A stretch of 64,000 nt of DNA from Bathynomus jamesi (taxonomy: Eukaryota > Arthropoda > Malacostraca > Isopoda > Cirolanidae), in assembly GCA_023014485.1 (NCBI GenBank), contig JAJOZX010000485.1, forward strand, positions 606,001-670,000. The letters are read 5' to 3'. The notes below the pieces were generated by a model. The model was not told the DNA's origin and did no database searches. It saw only the letters and a list, made by a program, of their open reading frames with translations. Below, piece by piece: positions 54,567 to 64,000 of this stretch. Position 1 is the stretch's first letter; each line of letters starts with the position of its first letter. Made by a program: the position numbers and the translations under genes.

Positions 54567-54895
54567 GGTGTAATGGTTAGCATCGCTGACTACAAATTTA
54601 CCGGCCCCTGGTTCGATTTTCGGCGAAAGCAGTCGGCACGCAGCTTACCCAGCTGGTCATCTTTCCAGAAAAATAAATTGGTAGCTAAATGGGTACCCTG
54701 GGTAGCCTAGGGGTTAAGAGGTCATGAGAGGTCATGAGATCGAGTTCGGACGAGGACTTTGCAACTTCTGACCACCAGTGGTGGGTCGTGGTTCGCTTTC
54801 CGCGTCAAGCTGTAGATTCAAGGTGGAACAACAAGCTGACCTTTGTCAGAATGAACAATTCGTGCGGAAGCAAAACCAAGGTTAACCAAGGTTAT
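54567..54895 (+). mobile_element. Dimeric tRNA-derived SINE, family I, plus copy
   Basis: ggtgtaatggttagcatcgc (A box), cctggttcgattttcgg (B box), linker cccagctggtcatctttcc...aaatgggtac, head 2 ggtagcctaggggttaagag with agatcgagttcgg, and body cgtggttcgctttccgcg...tttgtcagaatgaacaattc. Confidence 0.78.
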
Positions 54896-54904
54896 ATATA
54901 TATA

Positions 54905-55028
54905 AAACCTTGGTTAAACTTGGTTTTGCTTCCGCCAGAATTGTTCATTCTGACGAAGGTCAAGCTTGTCACTCTACCTAAGACCTACAGTTTAACGCGA
55001 AATCCGAACCACGCCCCACGAGGCGCAT
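54905..55028 (-). mobile_element. SINE family I 3' half, inverted next to a plus copy
   Basis: The complement of the SINE body (gcttccgccagaattgttca...acctacagtttaacgcgaaa) faces the tail of the plus copy, giving an aaccaaggtt(at)n...aaccttggtt hairpin between them. Confidence 0.65.
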
Positions 55029-55079
55029 ATATACTGTATATACACATAAAACGCCATGACCACTACTCATAATAATAAT

Positions 55080-55262
55080 CATTGAGAAGGGCCAGAAACT
55101 GGCAAAGCGCTCAGCCAACAATTGCGACCCATTGCTCTAACTCTCGTATTATTATTATTACCAGCACCATCGGGGTTCGAACCGCCAACCTCAGTGTCTT
55201 AATGTCTTCATCTCAGTTATAGGAAAACGGTGTTACCCAATAAACTACGGACACCCGCTTTT
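55080..55262 (-). mobile_element. tRNA-derived SINE, family II
   Basis: On minus: gtccgtagtttattgggtaa (A-box side), ggcggttcgaaccccg (B box), (aat)n, then cgagagttagagcaatgggt and tggctgagcgctttgcca. Same organisation as 41650-41850. Confidence 0.65.
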
Positions 55263-55311
55263 CATATTGTATGTGCATGTGTGTGTTTTATCAAGCACCA
55301 GAGAATCATAC

Positions 55312-55560
55312 AGGGTGTCCACAATATCTTGTCACCCTAGTAAAATACTAACTGATTTTCGTTTTTCTTTCAGACCCATTTGAAATGCGTGATAGCAGCA
55401 ACTATACGATTGAACAACGCATATTGGCTAGTACCTGCTTCATGAGCGACCACGTAATGGCAAAACCATTGAAAATATTCATGCAGACTTCCAAGACCAA
55501 TTCAATCGTGCAGCTCCTTTTTAGAGGATGGAGGTTGTTTAAGGCATAATTTCTTATTAC
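55312..55560 (+). pseudogene. Truncated Tc1/mariner-type element
   Basis: The left terminus cagggtgtccacaatatctt follows TA. An N-terminal HTH-like translation comes next: SNYTIEQRILASTCFM, then in a shifted frame NGKTIENIHADFQDQFNRAA. This resembles N-termini of IS630/Tc1-mariner-type transposases. No right end or catalytic region is present. Confidence 0.55.
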
Positions 55561-55793
55561 TTGAGAGTGAGAAGATTACTGATGGTGTTGGCATGACAAC
55601 ATATTACAAGATCACAACATATATTGCGAGATAAATCATTGTTATTTTGGGGGGAACTTTTATATTGTTTATTTTATAGATTCTTTCGCGCTGAAATTAA
55701 CCCGCGATAATAGGAATTTTCAACAAAAGAGAAATACTTCAAACATTAAAAGATTCACAAGCAATTATATAATTTTTTTTATAGTTTTTTTAA

Positions 55794-55926
55794 AATTTAG
55801 GAAAAAAATTTTTATTTATGAAAACAGAATTAAATAAATGATAAATTTTTGAGAAATTAAAATTTAGGAAATTTTTTTTTATTTATAAAAACGGAATTAA
55901 ATAAAGGATAACATTTTTGAGAAATG
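55794..55926. repeat. AT-rich tandem duplication, about 67 bp x 2
   Basis: Both units run aaatttaggaaa...atttat.aaaac.gaattaaataaa.gata...tttttgagaaat. Confidence 0.85.
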
Positions 55927-56208
55927 GAATTCATAATTGCTAAAAAAATTTTGTTATTTTTTAATTAAATCTCTTAATGCCATTTCTGTCAAAATTTTTT
56001 ATTTAATTTACTGTATATTCTGAGTAAATACAGGGCCTGGGAAAGGGGGTTGCGTGAAATGTCAAAGCACCAGGGCCTGTGCCTCAGCGAGCCCTGAGCT
56101 GGAAGATAGAGAAGGAGGTTAGAAGGTAAAGGGCCCGGAGTCAAAAGTAGCACCAGGGACCGTGATTCTTCTTCCGGGCCTTGAGTAAATATGAACAATG
56201 AGAGTTAC

Positions 56209-56379
56209 CTTTTCTGTTAACGTAGATACAAGGATGGTCTAGTAGAAGGTCACGGAAGGCGTTGCAGACGGGATCTAAAGCTGGTTCCTTGCAAAGACAA
56301 GTTGGCTGAAACCAGCTGAAGGAAGCGAGAGTTCGAAGAGCGGCCTGACACCTTGCAACTGTCACCGTTGAACAGGCAA
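56209..56379 (-). CDS. Host exon: GAS1/GDNF-receptor-like domain
   Basis: A 171-bp segment on minus, preceded by ctctttaaatttcag and followed by aaaag|gtaact: good acceptor and donor. Both introns are phase 1, usual for extracellular modules. The unbroken translation includes ACSTVTVARCQAALRTLASF, then WFQPTCLCKEPALDPVCNAF and RDLLLDHPCIYVNRK. The Cys spacing (C..ALR.L...C.C....D..C...R..L..HPC) matches the C-terminal half of GAS1/GFR-alpha-type domains, which bind ligand or co-receptor at the cell surface. It is not repeated in the window, and the frame has none of the decay seen in the transposons. Other exons must lie outside or be unrecognised; it could be a GDNF-receptor-like (Gfrl) gene. 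Confidence 0.6.
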
Positions 56380-56532
56380 CTGAAATTTAAAGAGAACAGA
56401 GTTGATTTTCGGAATCAATATTCTTTATGATCGCTTCGATGACACGTTGCGTTGTGTCATTCTTCAGTCTCTATGGTAAATACACCTTAAAAATATAAGT
56501 CATTCTAATACCAGAAAATATAAGTCATTCTC

Positions 56533-58960
56533 CACAGGCCCGAGTTGCGTCATGCTGTCCGAATGTAATGATGTAATAATGTAATGTAATATAATGTAAT
56601 TACACAGGACTGCGAATGAGAACTTTGTAAGAGTTGTTTTCTTACTAATAAGTGATTTTATATAATTCAACTACGCTGATTTCGAATAAGGTGTCCATTT
56701 TTTTTCTATCACGTAAGAATTTTCTGCAAACTGGAAGGGAAAAAACAACAGCATAAATAAATATTATTTATTTCATTTTACATTAGGTACCTATTTCGCT
56801 TTGTTATATTAATTACAAATGCAAACAACTTTAAAAAGAAAGAAGACTATTAAAGTCAATTACATAATCATCTTTATTTGTCTTGAGTTTTCGTGTGAGA
56901 GCAATGCCTCTTAGTTTCGAATGTACGCGCTGTTCCTTTTCTTTTATGTAATAATTCTGGAGTATCCCGTTTCAACATCCAGCAGTAATCAGCCATCATG
57001 CTGATGTCCCACCTTCCCTGATATCTCTTCTCCATTTCTTTGATGTCTTGGTGAAACCGTTCTCCTTGTTCTTCGCTGAGTGCTCCGAGATTCTCAGGGA
57101 AGTAATCCAAGTGTGAATGTAAGAAATGTAATTTCAAACTCGTATTACAGTCCAACGCTTTGAACTTATTTAGCATGTTGTTCACAATGTTTGGTAATTT
57201 GGGTCCTTGTTGTTCTCCAAAAATTTGCTGATAACATCCTTAAAAGCAATCCACGCTTCTTTTTCAAGATTGTTCATTGTTCTTTCAAAGTGTTCATCCA
57301 AAGTCAGTTTTCTAATCTGGGGACCAACGAAAATTCCTTCCTTCAATTTTGCTTCCGAAAGAGTTGGGGATTTATCACACAGATACTTAAAACAATCTCC
57401 ATCTTAGTCCAAGGACTTAACAAATTGCTTCATCAAGTCCAATTTTATGTGAAGCGGAGGTAAAAGGACTTTCTTCGTGTCAACCAAACTTTCACGTTGA
57501 ATGTTTTTAGAACGAGGTGTCAGGCTGACTGCGTGGCCATTCCTTTTTCATCCAGTGCCGAGTTCTTGCTCGGCTAACCCATTCACACAAAAACATGGAA
57601 ACTTCGTATAACCTGGTTGTTGACCTAACAACATACAAATCACTTTTAAGTCTCCACAAAGTAGCCAACCGTGTTCTTTGTATTTAACCTTAGCTAGAAG
57701 AAGCTCAAGATTTTCGTACGTTTCTTTCAAGTGAACCGAATGAGCCACAGGAACGGATGCATACAAGTTACAGTTGTGAAGGAGGACGCCTTTTAGACTT
57801 CTTTTGGAGGAATCAATGAAAAGTCTCTATTCATTTGGGTCATAGACTGCAGCGCCTAGCTTAAATATTAGTTCCGAAACATTGTTGCAATATACCAGTG
57901 AATTTTCTTCAGAAAATATTGGACGAATTCTTTTTCTCGATTTCTGTACCAGTAAAATGACGTCCCGGGAGAAAGCTAGTTCTTTGCACGAAGTCTGGAT
58001 CCCAAAATCTCTGAAGAATCCTTCGGGAGACACAAATCTCTTACCAAATCATTATGTTCACTTTGTGTAAACAATTGGGATTCATCAGATGTTTCGGTTT
58101 GAAAACAATCAATATCATCGTTTCCATCGTCATCAGACACCGAATCTGGTGAAGTTATATCAAGAGTATTTGGTTAGTAGGTCCAGGTATACCAGGTCTA
58201 TGAGCAACAGGTCTTATAGCAGACTGAAAGTTTGGATAAGAAATTTCCTTTTTATTTTTAGTATTGTAGCCTTCCACTTACATGAACAAAAATAGCAGTC
58301 ATTGCTGTGATTTCTAGGCTCACGCCAGACCATTAGAATTCCAAAAGACAAAGAATCCTTTTTACCTTTACTCCACAGTCTAAGTGTTCAACACAAACAC
58401 TGCAAACTTTATGTGGAGCCCACGATTTGTCTTGATCCCCAAGTTTCATTCCGAAGTACGCATAGTATGCTTTCTTGACGAAGTCTCTAATATCTCGCCT
58501 TTGTTTTTTTCACAGTAAATTTTCCACAAATATAACAGAAAATGTTTGGGCTATTTACACACCTTCTGGTTGCCATAGCGACAAATAAGCAAATTTCAAA
58601 AGAGAAATATAATCACCGTGCACCTTTGAATAATAAAGAATATAACCTCGCACGCACAGACAGACTGACTCATCTTGTGGCTTGTCAATCACTTATATAC
58701 TAGCGGTGCATTTTTCGAATGTTCTAGAAGACGCTATGACGTCGCTTCTGATCTGGAAGCATTTATTGGCAGTAGTTCTTAATCAAAATTTAAATGAGTC
58801 AATTTTAATGAAAATTACTTACATATAATATGAAATATGACATTTTGTGAAAAATCTGTAAGTGATGGCGAAAAATGAATATTATTTTCGGAATCAGCGT
58901 GCAAGAATTACTATATAAATGATAAAATATTTCGGACAACAAAACCATCGCAGGCCTGTG
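56533..58960 (-). mobile_element. Novel approximately 2.4-kb DNA transposon family, copy 3
   Basis: Outer ends cacaggcc(c/t)g.g...tgtccgaa at left and complement at right. A second inverted block (about 55 bp) lies at 56661-56715 and 58858-58912, sharing gtgat.g.gaaaaa...cg(g/a)aatcagcgt..ttgaatta. Flanks tcattctc and ttattata agree at 5 of 8. The subterminal block is also in copy 1, tying the family together despite divergent outermost bases. Confidence 0.72.
56874..58576 (-). pseudogene. Cys-rich transposon protein (putative DDE transposase), copy 3
   Basis: The minus ATG at 58574-58576 gives MATRRCVNSPNIFCYICGKF, with Cys pairs CYIC, CSVC (after DQDKSWAPH) and CYFC. Then come YPNFQSAIRPVAHRPG, LGSRL, RLFIDSSKRSLKGVLLH (first candidate Asp, about 57815), GWLLCGDLKVICMLLGQQPG (second, about 57640), and in a shifted frame FLCEWVSRARTRHW. 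Late blocks are PPLHIKLDLMKQFVKSL and SEEQGERFHQDIKEMEKRYQ, where the candidate third acidic residue lies. It keeps both central Asps, so it is the best guide to the catalytic pattern. Frameshifts (58505, 58290, 58020, 57590) and stops (57832, 57541, 57400) inactivate it. No intron at the copy 1 position. Confidence 0.78.
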
Positions 58961-58989
58961 TTATTATATATATATCATCATTGACTAGG

Positions 58990-59275
58990 AATCCACCAGC
59001 CTCGGGTTCGATTCCTGGTAATTGCAGGCTGCGCACAGCTCACCCAGCTGTTCATCTTTTCATGCAGAAAATTGGTTGGTATATAAATGAGTACAGTACT
59101 TGGGTAGCATAGTGGTTAAGACGTTGGACTGCTGATCGGAAGGTCGTGAAATCGAGTCTGGCCGAAGACTCTCTAATCTCTGACCACCCGTGATCGTCGC
59201 GGTTCGGATTCCACGTTAAGCTATAGGTCTAAGATTGGGTTTTACCTTCATCAGAATGAACAATTCGGGCGAAAG
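58990..59275 (+). mobile_element. Dimeric tRNA-derived SINE, family I, third copy
   Basis: cctcgggttcgattcctgg (B box; the A box is lost at the TA-rich junction), linker cacccagctgttcatctttt...aaatgagtac, head 2 ggtagcatagtggttaagac with gaaatcgagtctgg, and body cgcggttcggattccacgtt...catcagaatgaacaattcgg. Confidence 0.78.
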
Positions 59276-59279
59276 CAAA

Positions 59280-59460
59280 ACAAAGGGCACCTGGTAGTTC
59301 AGTGGTTATGGTAGTGGACTATGAGGGTGAGACTCTGGTTCGTTCCCGACTGCTGGCTCCATGTGTTGGGTTGAGTTGGTCGCTTTCCTGTTAAAGCGGG
59401 CTAAAAATGACTCGTGGGGCACATTCACCCCAACGTCCTGGGAAAAAGGACTTCCTGGAT
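59280..59460 (+). mobile_element. tRNA-like SINE head, different family
   Basis: ggcacctggtagttcagtgg (A-box-like) and ctctggttcgttcccgact (B-box-like), followed by an unrelated body (tgttgggttgagttggtcgc). It directly follows the family I tail. Confidence 0.55.
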
Positions 59461-59728
59461 GTTACCATATATTTAATATATAAGAATAAAAAGGATGATC
59501 AACGCCCACGTCAACATTATGAATATTTAATATCAGACGCTTCGGCAATCAAAATACCATCATCAGTGGTATATTTAATTTATATGCAGAATTGCAGTCA
59601 TTCAACTTCGGCTTTTTTCCATATATAATATATATATGAGATAGAGAGAGAGAGAGAGAAAACAGAAGAAACGAAGAAAGGCGAAGTAGAAAAAATCAAA
59701 TACCGTCACACAACGAGGCCGAAACCAT

Positions 59729-60327
59729 GCAGGCGAAAGAGAGTATAAAGACAACAGATAATATAAGGGCAACGAAGGACATTAACACAAATGGCACAAA
59801 TAGGAAAAGACAAGAGGGCAATCAAGGAAACGGAGTGAAACTGTCCTCCAATAAGGAGCAAAAAACAAAGGCCACGAGTAAATATGGGGAAGGAATTATA
59901 TGCAGATATTATATAAAAGATAATTGCAGATTTAAAAGAGGACAATGTATGATGTATATGAACATCGCCCAATATGCAATTTCTTCTACTGTATAATAAT
60001 GGATATTGTAAATTTGGAGACAGATACAAATTCTACCACCCGGACATCTGCATGACTTACGCAAAATATGCAATCTGCAAATACGAGAAAAAATACTACA
60101 CTCAACATCTTCCGACGGACCCAAAGAACAAAGGACAAAGTTTAAATGACAATAGGAATAACAATAACAATAGGAATAACAATAAGAACACGATAAGCGA
60201 ACAAAATAATTTTTTCAACATCGCAGACACGGTACGGCTGCTAAATGTCATCCAACGCATACAGTTCATACAGCTGGAAACCCCCGAGCCAAACCGCTTC
60301 CGGGCAAGAAGCTACCAGAACAGGTAG
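59729..60327 (+). pseudogene. LINE-C ORF1 with CCCH zinc fingers
   Basis: MQAKESIKTTDNIRATKDIN begins a basic N-terminus. CRYYIKDNCRFKRGQC (59900-59947), a frameshift near 59955, then CKFGDRYKFYHPDICMTYAK (from about 60011) are CCCH-type fingers, the second having Tyr for its second Cys. An Asn-rich linker (NNNNRNNNKN) and ...RSYQNR follow. ORF1 proteins bind LINE RNA; tandem CCCH fingers in this position are an arthropod LINE feature as far as I know. Broken by the frameshift. Confidence 0.65.
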
Positions 60328-60480
60328 GTGGAAACGGATCTCTTTCGGGGGATCATAGGACAACGAAACAAGCGATACCGAAGAAAAACGAACTTAAAAT
60401 GCACAAGGGGGAACGATAAACAAAGAACATAAATAAGACCAAACCAATCACTCAACAAAGTTTCGTACCTGAAAGGATTT

Positions 60481-63337
60481 ATGGACGAAACAGGGGCAGA
60501 CATCGCATGCCTCACAGAAACTCATCTTAAGGATTGCCAAGGAAATTGCGAAAACTGCGAACATTGTATAGATAAGAAAGAGATAAATATAGAGGGCTTC
60601 AACTTACTAAGAGGGATTGAACAACAAGACGTAAAGGTGGCTGTGCTATACATGTTCATGAAGATTATATGATAGAGACGATAATAAGTAAATCAAACAG
60701 CTTTGTGAACTCCTAGCAGTGAAAATAGAAAAACTAAACGTGACACTAATAGTCATCTATAGACCTCCAAACACCCCAAAAGAAAAATTCTCGGAGGCCA
60801 TTGATGACATCAGAAAGCTAATAAAGGCCATAACTCCATCACCCAATAAAATGATCTGCGGAGACTTTAACTTCCCATTTATAAAATACAAAAAGGTGGA
60901 TAGGAATATACAGGGTGGGCCAAAAGTCTGGATTCATATGAAAATATTTATTTTAATACATAAATTACAACAAATGGTAAATACTTAAAATGAATATCAA
61001 CTTTAACTCGTAAATGCGTATCCGTGATACTGTACAGTGGTTCGTACTCCAGTATAAACAACAAATTATAACAAATGCTCAAATTGGAGGCCTCTGACAT
61101 CGAGACACTTAGGGATGGAATTTATGATTTTTAATAATTCTTCGAATTGAAGTTCTCGAGATGCGTGTTTCATTTGATAATCTTCTTGTTGACTTTACTG
61201 GACTATTCGTTAAAGTTTCACATACCATTGCAGAGGTATTTTCATCAGTTGCAGTTTTTGGACGACCAGAACGCCGTCGATCATGTACACTTCCTGTTTC
61301 TTTGAAACGTTTAAACAACTTGCCAACAGTCGCATGTGTTACTGGATGCTTATCAGGATGATTTCTATTGAATTCGGTAGCAACTTCTCTGTGTGTAGCG
61401 CCCTGTCTTGCGTACATGAGCACAAGTTCTACCCGGTCTTCTGTTGTTAGATTCGAAGCCATTTCTGGGTTGAAATAAAAAAAGTATTTGAGTATTTATA
61501 CTGGAGTACAAACTACTGTACACTATCACGGATACGCATTTACGAGTTAAAGTTGATATTCATTTTAAGTATTTACCATTTGTTGTAATTTATGTATTAA
61601 AATAAATATTTTCCAATGGATCCAGACTTTTGGCCCACCCTGTATATATACACCAGGACAAGGGGGGGCACAAGAGAAGACCAGGAGCAAGCAAAAATGT
61701 TGATCGCTCTCACAAATGAGTTTATGCTGACACAGGAGATAACAGAAAATAAAAAATAACTGCCAAGATCTGGTATTCACGAATAACACGAACTTGATTG
61801 CTGATATAAAAATAACCCCAACCATTATCTCAGAACACAACTTAATCGAGATATCAAGAAATATGACAACAACATTAAAAGACAATAACATATTGAGGAA
61901 AGAAGCAAATTTGGGGACTTTATCTTAAACTCCAAGACTATAAATTGGGAAGCAATCAGATCGCACATGGTCCAAATAGAGTGGAGAACAGTTTTAGAGA
62001 ATAAAACAACTGAAGAAATGCTAACAACCTTGGCTGAAAAGACGCTGAGAATTTTAGAAAAATATGCTTCGAAATCACAGCTAAAAGAAAAGAGGAGCTG
62101 GCTAGAGAGGCAAAAAGAGAAGAATATTTCGCAAAAGAAAGAGAGTAGAGGCGAAGTTAGTCAACTGCGGAGATAATGCCAGGAAAGTAATACAAGAAAA
62201 ACAGGAAGGTGTCGATAGGGAAATACAAGCCCTGTTTAAGGACCATACAGAGAGGGAAGAGGAAAAGGTGGTAGAAGTAATAAAGGAAAATCCAAAATAC
62301 TCCTATAGCTATGCGAAAAGGAAAACAAAAACGTGCGCCGCTATTGGGCCCTTAAGGAAGAGAAATAATGAACTAACCGACGATCCAAAAGAAATATCTG
62401 AAACATTGAGAGCCCAGTATGAATCAATTTTTAGTATTCCAAAAAGTGACAAAGCAATACCTGACATAGTGCATTCTTTGGAGAGAAATTGCAAGGAGAG
62501 TGTATAACAGACTTTGATTTTACCCCAGAAGAAGTAGCGAGAGCTATAGGACAAATGAAACCACATTCAGCTGCAGGTCCGGACAATTGGAACGCATTAT
62601 TGATCAGAAACTGTAAAAATGAAATAGCTACACCTTTATATTGGATATGGAGAAGATCCCTAGACACTGGGGAAATACCGAGCATCTTGAAAAGAGCAAA
62701 CATTGTCCCTATATATAAAGGAGGGGACAGATCTCAAGCAAAGAACTATAGACCAGTGTCATTGACGTCCCACCTCACCAAAGTATTTGAAAGAATAGTT
62801 AGAGAGAAAATATATGATTTCTTGGAGACACTGGAAAGATTCAACGAAAATCAGCACGAATTCCGATCAGGTAGATCATGCCTATCACAACTAATAGAAC
62901 ACTACAACAATATCCTAGATGAGCTGGAAAGCAATGACAACTACGATGTCATATACACACATTTTGCTAAAACTTTCGACAAATGTGATCACGATATAAT
63001 AGCACATAAAATGAAATATATGGGAGTAACAGGCAAAGTGGGAAAATGGATCTACAACTTCCTCAGAGAACGTCTGCAGGTCGTCAAAATTGAAGGTATA
63101 TCATCATCAGAATCGGAAGTACGCATCTCAGTACCACAAGGGACAGTACTGGCCCCACTCCGTGTCATTATCATGCTAACAGACATAGACAGTGAAGTAA
63201 ACAGCAACAGTACAGTAATATCCTTTGCAGACGATACAAAGATCAGCAGAAAAATCAGCGATGTAAATGAAGTGGAGGCCTTGCAGAGGGACACGAACAA
63301 AATACAAATGGTCAGAAGACAACAACATGACATTTAA
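60481..63337 (+). pseudogene. LINE-C ORF2 (endonuclease and reverse transcriptase)
   Basis: The EN starts MDETGADIACLTETHLKD (catalytic Glu in TETHL), with VIYRPPNTPKEKF and MICGDFNFPF at 60855-60890. The MITE then intervenes and the frame resumes at 61648. Region 61700-62500 has several stops. From 62489 a 282-codon frame holds the RT: HSAAGPDNWNALLIRNCKNE, QAKNYRPVSLTSHLTKVFER, YTHFAKTFDKCDHDI (motif A, Tyr-Thr-His-Phe for the usual Asp-Phe), ISVPQGTVLAPLRV (motif B) and SFADDTKIS (FADD). Loss of the motif A Asp and multiple stops indicate a dead copy. Confidence 0.85.
60911..61642 (-). mobile_element. Deleted mariner-type element in LINE-C
   Basis: Ends cagggtgggccaaaagtctg and complement with TA on both sides (60909-60910, 61643-61644). 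Inverted similarity runs about 150 bp. On minus, an intact 117-codon N-terminal transposase half (61109-61462) reads MASNLTTEDRVELVLMYARQ with two HTHs (HATVGKLFKRFKETGS; SRTSIRRIIKNH) and the RRSGRPKTA linker. The catalytic domain is gone. Such a protein could still bind the TIRs. Confidence 0.9.
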
Positions 63338-63960
63338 CACCGAGAAATTTCAGCTCTTGAGATATGATAGAAACGAGGAACTTAAACAGTTTTGACGTCC
63401 CCATATAAAAAGAAGAAGTTAATAAACTAGAAGAAACGCAGAGACATTTCACAGCCAAGAGTGATGGCTGCAAAGAACTCAATTACTCGGAAAGACTACG
63501 TAAACTAAATCTGTACTCCCTGGAAAGAAGAGAGAGGTACACCATAATCTACATATGGAAAATGATCGAAAAATTGGTACCAAACCTAAAACTAAACCCA
63601 ATTACCATTCAAACAACACTGGAAAATAGGAAAGGCAGTATGTAGTGTTCCCAAATTAAAGGCCAGACAAGGTACCTCCTCAACACTGAAGGAAAATAGC
63701 TTGGTTGTCAGGGGGCCAAGACTTTTTAACCAGCTTCCAAAGGACCTCAGAAACGTTACAGGGGTCAAAGTTGAAGTCTTCAAGAGAAGACTAAATGCCT
63801 GGCTCAGGACGGTACCAGATGAGCCGGATGTACCTGGCTATGTACGGTGGAGAGCGCAAGAAAGCAACTCGCTCCTCCACCAAGTCAGACCTAGAGGCGG
63901 GGTCACCAGTTTGACCTTCGTGTGAAGAGAGACCAACGCACAGAACAGCAACGACGTTAA

Positions 63961-63962
<2 letters not shown>

Positions 63963-64000
<38 letters not shown>
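63963..64000. repeat. (TA)n(CA)n microsatellite
   Basis: Continues past the window edge at the LINE-C 3' end. Confidence 0.95.

Larger units (their letters stand above)
59640..63940 (+). mobile_element. LINE-C, near full length, with nested mariner MITE
   Basis: Order: (GA)n, 5' leader, CCCH-finger ORF1, EN, RT, C-terminal tail ending VRWRAQESNSLLHQVRPRGG, then (TA)n(CA)n at the window edge. The mariner MITE at 60911-61642 splits the EN. About 190 bp after the RT (near 63390) are deleted relative to the 23.2-24.1 kb copy. Confidence 0.82.

Noticed and set aside
56661..56720. Treating aatcagcg near copy 3 as a gene-coding block
   Set aside because: It is non-coding and mirrored at the other end of the element, so it is a subterminal inverted repeat.

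Overview
This window is AT-rich eukaryotic DNA, almost entirely non-coding and packed with mobile elements. Interstitial TTAGG-type (CCTAA)n arrays, abundant mariner-, Penelope- and Jockey-like elements, a LINE with a CCCH-finger ORF1, and very long (TA)n/(CA)n/(GA)n microsatellites suggest an arthropod, plausibly a decapod crustacean. That assignment is inference. There is no bacterial-style gene organisation.

Host genes. The only convincing host coding sequence is on the minus strand. A 171-bp exon with good splice sites at 56209-56379 encodes a cysteine-rich module resembling the GAS1/GDNF-receptor domain. A possible C-terminal exon lies at 50686-50874. Most of the right half would then be intron filled with transposons.

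Layout. 0-8 kb: LINE-A fragments, hAT MITEs with 8-bp target duplications, (CCTAA)-bearing foldbacks, and a 1.8-kb element with compound palindromic ends. 8.5-12.3 kb: a decayed LTR-retrotransposon pol broken by a hAT MITE and a foldback. 13.4-16.1 kb: a Penelope-like element forming an approximately 1.1-kb-arm inverted repeat. 17.9-25.3 kb: mariner/Tc1 pieces, a Jockey-like LINE-B holding two hAT MITEs, a deleted hAT element, a LINE-C 3' fragment and a deleted mariner. 25.5-30 kb: simple repeats and foldbacks. 30.4-32.9, 39.0-41.5 and 56.5-59.0 kb: three divergent copies of one roughly 2.5-kb element with a single Cys-rich gene. 33.5-34.3 kb: nested foldbacks. 35.7-37.6 and 52.4-54.5 kb: LINE-A. 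42.0-43.2 kb: second deleted hAT copy. 43.8-45.2 kb: DD34D mariner inside a foldback. 47.9-50.0 kb: foldback plus a nearly intact DD37D mariner-like element. 52-59.5 kb: dimeric tRNA-derived SINEs. 59.6-64 kb: near full-length LINE-C interrupted by a mariner MITE.

The most interesting system is the 2.5-kb family. All three copies end in terminal inverted repeats, and copy 1 has a 7/8-matching 8-bp target duplication. They encode a protein with N-terminal CxxC pairs and a conserved Asp/Asp/Glu pattern around a CxxC...SRAR..H motif, which I interpret as an uncharacterised DDE-type transposase. A second theme is one palindromic TTAGG-like core module reused inside several foldback families with different ends.
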